The notes under the pieces are model-generated. The model was not told the DNA's origin. It saw nothing but the letters and a program-made list of their open reading frames with translations, and did no database searches. A stretch of 64,000 bases of DNA from Dryocola clanedunensis (lineage in GTDB: Bacteria > Pseudomonadota > Gammaproteobacteria > Enterobacterales > Enterobacteriaceae): assembly GCF_025215155.1 (NCBI RefSeq), contig NZ_JALHAM010000119.1; one strand, 5' to 3'. Positions 59,355 to 64,000 of this stretch are shown here, piece by piece (within the stretch, counting starts at the first letter, position 1; every line of letters begins with the position of its first letter). A program made the translations under genes and the position numbers.

Positions 59355-60806
59355 ATGGAAAACAAGCTCTTAACAGCAAACGCCATCGTACCGAGCTACG
59401 ACCGTAGCCAACTTGTTCCGCGTATCGTCCACCTGGGCTTCGGCGCTTTTCATCGCGCGCACCAGGCCGTGTACGCCGATATTCTTGCTCAGGAGCACGG
59501 CAGCGACTGGGGCTACTGCGAAGTGAATCTGGTCGGCGGCGAACAGCAGATTGCTGACCTCAAACAGCAGGATAATCTCTACAGCGTGGCGGAAATGTCC
59601 GCCGACGGCTGGCAGTGCCGCGTGGTGGGCGTAGTGAAAAAGGCGCTTCACGCTCAGGTTGACGGCCTGGAGGCCGTATTTGATGCCATGATGCAGCCAG
59701 AAGTGGCGATAGTTTCTCTTACCGTGACGGAAAAGGGCTACTGCCACGCTCCTGCCACGGGGACAATCCTGATGGATCACCCGTTTATCGTGCATGACCT
59801 GGCAAACCCGCATCAGCCGCAGTCCGCGCCGGGCGTGATTGTCGAAGCGCTGGCGCGCCGTAAAGCAGCCGGGCTGCCTCCGTTTAGCGTGATGTCCTGT
59901 GACAACATGCCGGAAAACGGCCATGTAACACGCAACGTGATCACCGCATTAGCCGAGGCGATCAGCCCGGAACTGGGTGCCTGGATCAAATCGAACGTGA
60001 CGTTCCCGTCAACGATGGTTGACCGCATTGTGCCAGCCGTGACACCAGAAACCCTGGCTCTGGTGGCGCAGGCGACAGGCGTAGCGGATCCGGCAGCGGT
60101 GGCCTGCGAACCGTTCCGCCAGTGGGTTATCGAAGATAACTTCGTTGCCGGGTGTCCGGCGTGGGAAAAAGCAGGCGCTGAACTGGTTAAGGACGTGCTG
60201 CCGTACGAAGAGATGAAGCTGCGGATGCTTAACGGCAGCCACTCGTTCCTGGCCTATCTGGGCTATCTGGCGGGGTATCAGCATATTTCTGACTGCATGC
60301 AGGACGAAAACTACCGCCGCACGGCCCATGCGTTAATGCTCAAAGAACAGGCTCCTACGCTTAAAGTGCAGGGCGTTGATTTAGGCAAATATGCGGACTC
60401 GCTGATTGCCCGCTATACCAACCCGGCCCTGAAGCACCGGACCTGGCAAATCGCCATGGACGGCAGCCAGAAGCTTCCACAGCGTTGGCTGGACTCCATC
60501 CGCTGGCATCTGGCGAACGGCAGCCGTTTCGAGCTGCTGGCGCTGGGGGTAGCGGGCTGGATGCGCTACGTCGGCGGCGTGGACGAGCAGGGCGAAAAAA
60601 TCGAAGTCAGCGATCCGCTTCTGCCGGCGATTCAGCAGGCGGTTTCAGGAAGCAAGGAAGGGGAAGCCCGCGTGCAGGCGCTGCTGGGGTTGAAAACCAT
60701 CTTTGGCGAAGATTTACCGGCAAACGAGAAATTCGTGAAGCAGGTGACAGAGGCTTACCTTGCGGTGCGTGAAAACGGCGCGAAAGCAACGGTAGCGAAG
60801 TATTGA
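59355..60806 (+). CDS. ydfI: Mannitol dehydrogenase/fructuronate reductase family oxidoreductase YdfI
   Basis: A 483-residue long-chain dehydrogenase, close in size to E. coli YdfI (486). It starts with PRIVHLGFGAFHRAHQAVY, the family NAD-site variant, and has the catalytic block EEMKLRMLNGSHSFLAYLGYLAG with Lys, Asn and His. It probably interconverts D-mannonate and D-fructuronate or a related pair. Beyond the operator at 59295 it may be transcribed separately from the rspAB unit. A REP element lies between it and rspR; ydfZ, which lies here in E. coli, is absent. Confidence 0.92.
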   Translation: MENKLLTANAIVPSYDRSQLVPRIVHLGFGAFHRAHQAVYADILAQEHGSDWGYCEVNLVGGEQQIADLKQQDNLYSVAEMSADGWQCRVVGVVKKALHAQVDGLEAVFDAMMQPEVAIVSLTVTEKGYCHAPATGTILMDHPFIVHDLANPHQPQSAPGVIVEALARRKAAGLPPFSVMSCDNMPENGHVTRNVITALAEAISPELGAWIKSNVTFPSTMVDRIVPAVTPETLALVAQATGVADPAAVACEPFRQWVIEDNFVAGCPAWEKAGAELVKDVLPYEEMKLRMLNGSHSFLAYLGYLAGYQHISDCMQDENYRRTAHALMLKEQAPTLKVQGVDLGKYADSLIARYTNPALKHRTWQIAMDGSQKLPQRWLDSIRWHLANGSRFELLALGVAGWMRYVGGVDEQGEKIEVSDPLLPAIQQAVSGSKEGEARVQALLGLKTIFGEDLPANEKFVKQVTEAYLAVRENGAKATVAKY

Positions 60807-60814
60807 TTGACCGG

Positions 60815-60863
60815 GCGTCATCCGTCAGATTTTGTCGGATGACGCTTTGCTTATCCGGCCTAC
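60815..60863. repeat. REP element between ydfI and rspR
   Basis: On the minus strand GTAGGCCGGATAAGCAAAGC followed by GTCATCCGAC and a second GGATGACGCC arm. It has the REP family start but the opposite orientation to the copies at 41937 and 45116. It lies between convergent genes and may serve as terminator. Confidence 0.85.
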
Positions 60864-60896
60864 GAAAGCCTTAGCGCCTTCCACTACACTCGACTA

Positions 60897-61583
60897 TTAC
60901 TCCTCGCTAAACCAGTCTCTGTTCTCCTGACGAATCAGCAGAATAGACTGGCTTATCTCATGCAGATGGCGGTGCATCGCCTGATCCACATCGTGCTCAT
61001 TGTGTCTTTGTAGCGCTTCGAAAATATCGTAGTGCTGGGCCAGCAGCATGTCCGGCGGCGAGACATGGTCGAGGCTCATGTAACGCACCCGGTCCATTGA
61101 AGCCTTAATATTTTCCACCGTGTCCCACGCCAGCTGGCAGTCGGCCACCAGCGCGAGCTGATGGTGAAACTCGTCATCCAGCTGGAAAAAGTCGTCCAGC
61201 TGATTGCGATCAATCGCTATGCGCTGCTGATTCAGAAGCTGTTCAATCTGATAAAGATGGCTGTCCGTCGCCATACTCGCCGCCCGTTTTACCACCGCGC
61301 GTTCGATTGCCTCACGAATAAAACAGCCGTTTTTCACGTGCGTGACGGAAATTCGGTTCACGTAGGTTCCGCGCTGCGGGCGTATCTGCACCAGCCCGGT
61401 TTCGGCGAGCTTAATAAAAGCTTCACGCACCGGCTGGCGGGAGACGTTGAAACGCACGGAGACTTCTTTTTCAGAAAGCGGGGTGCCCGGCGGGATCAAA
61501 CAACGAACGATATCGCTGCGCAGAATACGATAAATTTGCTGATTAACGGGCTGCGTAGGATTGAGAACCGAAGGTGATGGCAT
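60897..61583 (-). CDS. rspR: GntR-family transcriptional regulator RspR (YdfH)
   Basis: A 228-residue regulator of the FadR/FCD subfamily. The winged helix (PLSEKEVSVRFNVSRQPVREAFIKLAETG) is at about 34-62 and the FCD effector domain fills residues 85-215 with the metal-type residues spread over DDEFHHQLA and H-rich segments. In E. coli YdfH represses rspA. It is convergent with ydfI, whose promoter carries the dyad at 59295. The gene starts with MPSPSVLNPTQPVNQQIYRIL. Confidence 0.93.
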   Translation of the reverse strand: MPSPSVLNPTQPVNQQIYRILRSDIVRCLIPPGTPLSEKEVSVRFNVSRQPVREAFIKLAETGLVQIRPQRGTYVNRISVTHVKNGCFIREAIERAVVKRAASMATDSHLYQIEQLLNQQRIAIDRNQLDDFFQLDDEFHHQLALVADCQLAWDTVENIKASMDRVRYMSLDHVSPPDMLLAQHYDIFEALQRHNEHDVDQAMHRHLHEISQSILLIRQENRDWFSEE

Positions 61584-61676
61584 GGCTTTGTTCTTAATTA
61601 GAAAACTTAATTAAATTTAACACTTATTAGCGGGATCTCCCATACCCGAACCTGTAATCCGGGTAGGGGAAAAGGA

Positions 61677-62426
61677 TTAACCTTCGCGATGAACGCTCAG
61701 CCCGGCAAAGGTCTGGCTGACCGGCATCATCTCGAGGGTGTTGATGTTGACGTGCTTCGGCAGCGTAGCAACCCACCAGACGGCTTCCGTCACATCTTCC
61801 GGCGTCAGGGCGTTAGCGTTTTCGTAGGTTTTACCCACTTTCTCGTCATCGCCTTTAAAGCGCACGTTAGAAAACTCGGTGCCTTCCACCAGACCGGGTT
61901 CGATATCGGTCACACGAATCGCGGTTTTGTGCAGGTCGGTACGCAGGTTAAGGCTGAACTGACGAACGAACGCCTTGGTCGCGCCGTAGACGTTGCCGCC
62001 TGCATACGGCCAGCTGCCCGCTGTGGAGCCGATATTGATAATATGCCCACGGTTGCGCTCGACCATGCCCGGCAGTACGGCACGGGTCATGTACACCAGC
62101 CCTTTATTGTTGGTGTCGATCATGGTTTCCCAGTCGTCGGCATTGGCCTTGTGGGCAGGCTCCATACCCAGCGCCAGACCGGCGTTGTTGACCAGAATAT
62201 CAATGTCGCGCCATTCGGCAGGCAGGTGTTCCATCGCCTGTTCGATAGCGGCACGGTTACGCACGTCCAGTTGCAGGGTGAGGACGCTGTCGCCCAGCTC
62301 TTCCTGCAATTCCTGTAAGCGCTCCTGGCGACGCCCGGTAGCAATTACTTTGTGTCCGTTCTGGATGAAACGACGGGTGATGCTCTCACCAAAGCCAGCG
62401 GTGGCGCCGGTTACCATAATAATCAT
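61677..62426 (-). CDS. ydfG: NADP-dependent 3-hydroxy acid dehydrogenase YdfG
   Basis: A 249-residue short-chain dehydrogenase that oxidises serine, 3-hydroxyisobutyrate, malonic semialdehyde-related and other 3-hydroxy acids. The motif TGATAGFGESI is near residue 6 and the catalytic YGATKAF near 150. The methionine at 62426 gives the E. coli start (MI-x-VTGATAGFG) and follows GAGGAACAGTGAC; a start five codons upstream is possible. It is divergent from guaD; in E. coli the neighbour on that side is dcp. Confidence 0.94.
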   Translation of the reverse strand: MIIMVTGATAGFGESITRRFIQNGHKVIATGRRQERLQELQEELGDSVLTLQLDVRNRAAIEQAMEHLPAEWRDIDILVNNAGLALGMEPAHKANADDWETMIDTNNKGLVYMTRAVLPGMVERNRGHIINIGSTAGSWPYAGGNVYGATKAFVRQFSLNLRTDLHKTAIRVTDIEPGLVEGTEFSNVRFKGDDEKVGKTYENANALTPEDVTEAVWWVATLPKHVNINTLEMMPVSQTFAGLSVHREG

Positions 62427-62591
62427 GTCACTGTTCCTCAACGCTTTTACGTCTTAATACCTTAGCATGGCTGTCGGGCTTGCGATAAACGAAGTTTCGC
62501 GCTGCGCGAAAGTAGTGCAGGAAGGTGCATCCGCTGCCACATGCGGGTGCAGTTTGTGAGCATTGCTCTTTTGTTGCGCAACGGAGTTGTA

Positions 62592-62607
62592 AAGCAACCG
62601 TTTGCCA
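62592..62607. promoter_or_regulatory. Possible PurR box upstream of guaD
   Basis: AAGCAACCGTTTGCCA matches the PurR consensus ACGCAAACGTTTGCGT at 12 of 16 positions, with the centre CCGTTTGC intact. It is 70 bases before the start of a purine-catabolic gene. The region also repeats GCAAC several times (GTTGCGCAAC, TTGCAACC, CGTTGCAACA). The regulator is not certain. Confidence 0.4.
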
Positions 62608-62677
62608 TGGTTTTGCAACCTGGCATCAACGTTGCAACAGAACGTTAACTATTCCTCAGCACATAGCGGGTACGGCG

Positions 62678-64000
62678 ATGGCAATTAATTATACGCAGGC
62701 GATACGCGGCCAGTTTTTTGATATCGCGAAGGTGGGGGCCAGCCCCGAGGCGCTGAAGGCCAACGCTCGTCATCTGGACGACGGCCTTCTCTTTCTGAAC
62801 GGCGGCACTATTGCCGCGCTGTTGCCCTGGGAAGAAGGGCGCGGCCTGTTGCGCCATGAAATGGACTATCTGGATCATCGCGACAAACTGATCCTGCCGG
62901 GCTTCGTGGATACCCATCTGCATTATCCGCAGACGGAGATGATCGGTGCCTACGGCGAGCAGCTTCTGGAATGGCTGGAAACCTACACCTTCCCGGTGGA
63001 GAGCCAGTATCAATGCCGCGACCATTCAGCGCGGATGTCCGCATTTTTCCTTAATCAGCTTTTAAGCAACGGCACGACCACGGCCTTGGTGTTTGGCACG
63101 GTACACCCGCAGTCCGTAGATGCGCTATTCAGCGCGGCGGAGCATGTCGGCATGCGGATGATCGCCGGAAAGGTCATGATGGACCGCAACGCGCCGGAAT
63201 ACCTGACGGAAACCCCGGAGCAGAGCTACCGGCAGACGCGGGAGCTGATTCTGCGCTGGCACAAACGGGGACGTCTGAACTACGCGCTTACCCCACGGTT
63301 TGCCCCCACATCCTCCCCGGAGTTACTGGCGGCGGTGCAGAAGCTGCGGAAAGAGTTCCCGGACACCTGGGTCCATACCCACCTGAGCGAAAACAGCAGC
63401 GAAGTGGACTGGGTAAAAGCCCTGTGGCCCGAACACGCCAGCTATCTCGGCGTTTACCATCACTACAATTTGACGGGCAAACGCAGCGTGTTTGCCCACG
63501 GGATCCATCTTCAGGAGTGCGAATGGGACTGCCTGCACGAGACGGACTCATCTCTGGCCTTTTGCCCGACCTCAAATCTGTTTCTCGGCAGCGGCCTGTT
63601 TAACCTTAAGCAATGTCAACATAAGCAGGTGCGCATGGGAATCGGCACCGACGTGGGCGCAGGGACGACGTTTAATATGCTGCAAACTCTGGCCGAAGCG
63701 TACAAGGTCGCCCAGCTACAAAGCTATCGGCTATCTGCCTGTGAAGCGTTCTATCACGCTACGCTTGGCGGCGCGCACGCGCTGGATCTGGACGGCAAGA
63801 TCGGCAACTTCCAGACCGGCAAAGAGGCCGACTTCGTGATCCTCGACCCGGCGGTCACCCCGCTGCAAAAACTGCGCTACGCCAGTAGCCGCGACATCTA
63901 CGAGAGGCTGTTTATCCTGATGACGCTCGGCGATGACCGCAATATCTGGCAAACATGGATCGACGGAAAATGCGCGTGGCGGCACGATGCGCTGGAGGTG
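62678..64000 (+). CDS. guaD: Guanine deaminase GuaD (3-prime end cut by window)
   Basis: A zinc-dependent amidohydrolase that deaminates guanine to xanthine. 441 codons are open to the window end without a stop, against 439 in E. coli as I recall it, so only a few residues are probably missing. Metal-site residues appear in PGFVDTHLHYPQTEM, WVHTHLSENSSE, FAHGIHLQE and GTDVGAGTTFN. The start ATG at 62678 follows a weak GGGTACGGCG site and gives MAINYTQAIRGQFFDI. It is divergent from ydfG. Confidence 0.93.
   Translation, partial: MAINYTQAIRGQFFDIAKVGASPEALKANARHLDDGLLFLNGGTIAALLPWEEGRGLLRHEMDYLDHRDKLILPGFVDTHLHYPQTEMIGAYGEQLLEWLETYTFPVESQYQCRDHSARMSAFFLNQLLSNGTTTALVFGTVHPQSVDALFSAAEHVGMRMIAGKVMMDRNAPEYLTETPEQSYRQTRELILRWHKRGRLNYALTPRFAPTSSPELLAAVQKLRKEFPDTWVHTHLSENSSEVDWVKALWPEHASYLGVYHHYNLTGKRSVFAHGIHLQECEWDCLHETDSSLAFCPTSNLFLGSGLFNLKQCQHKQVRMGIGTDVGAGTTFNMLQTLAEAYKVAQLQSYRLSACEAFYHATLGGAHALDLDGKIGNFQTGKEADFVILDPAVTPLQKLRYASSRDIYERLFILMTLGDDRNIWQTWIDGKCAWRHDALEV

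Noticed and set aside
1..64000. tRNA or rRNA genes, insertion sequences, CRISPR arrays, integrases
   Set aside because: Looked for while reading both strands; no transposase or integrase protein, no regularly spaced repeat array and no rRNA-like block were seen. A tRNA scan could not be run.

Overview
The window is chromosomal DNA of an enterobacterium (Enterobacteriaceae, Gammaproteobacteria). The evidence is the close resemblance, recalled from memory, of almost every backbone gene to its Escherichia coli or Salmonella counterpart (fumA, fumC, tus, rstAB, folM, ydgIH, pntAB, uspE, fnr, ogt, smrA, ynfABCDEGH, speG, rspAB, ydfGI), together with Shine-Dalgarno starts and REP-type repeats. A Tus-binding Ter site next to tus places it in the replication terminus. 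The protocatechuate genes, osmVWXY and srfABC suggest an Enterobacter/Leclercia/Lelliottia/Citrobacter-like genus, but I cannot fix the genus. No rRNA, tRNA, insertion sequence, prophage or CRISPR array was seen.

Layout. 0-3.3 kb: fumarases fumA and fumC. 3.2-7.2 kb: tus with its Ter site, then rstB and rstA. In E. coli rstA and rstB are adjacent; here zinT, with its own Zur box, sits between them on the opposite strand. 7.2-14.2 kb: folM, ydgI, ydgH and pntAB. 14.2-14.7 kb: an unannotated hok/sok-type type I toxin-antitoxin locus, with toxin ORF, overlapping leader ORF, and an antisense RNA with promoter and terminator. 14.7-18.1 kb: uspE, fnr, ogt, smrA. 18.1-24.2 kb: pcaR and a divergent pcaIJFBDC operon for the lower beta-ketoadipate pathway, with a perfect inverted-repeat operator. 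24.2-27.7 kb: an osmVWXY-type osmoprotectant ABC transporter. 28.1-34.5 kb: a small monooxygenase-fold gene between two identical repeats, then the ynfE-G-H/dmsD anaerobic oxidoreductase locus, ynfD and ynfC.

34.5-54.0 kb is a block of about 19.5 kb lying between ynfC and speG, which are neighbours in E. coli. It holds the srfABC operon (membrane-anchored SrfA, Hsp70/actin-like SrfB, SrfC with a P-loop-like motif), a glutamine amidotransferase, a probably frameshifted small gene, a SYLF lipoprotein, an AT-rich two-gene module, a LacI-controlled sugar-catabolic operon (permease, two Gfo/Idh/MocA oxidoreductases, one TIM-barrel isomerase), an alpha/beta hydrolase under an apparent LexA box, a LysE-type exporter and aldA.

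54.0-64.0 kb returns to the backbone: speG, ynfB, ynfA, the rspA-rspB-MFS-ydfI sugar-acid operon with its regulator rspR, ydfG, and guaD, which is cut off by the window end very near its expected stop. The best candidates for new biology are the hok/sok locus, the srfABC complex, the zinT interruption of rstBA, the SOS-box hydrolase and the AT-rich module between REP copies.
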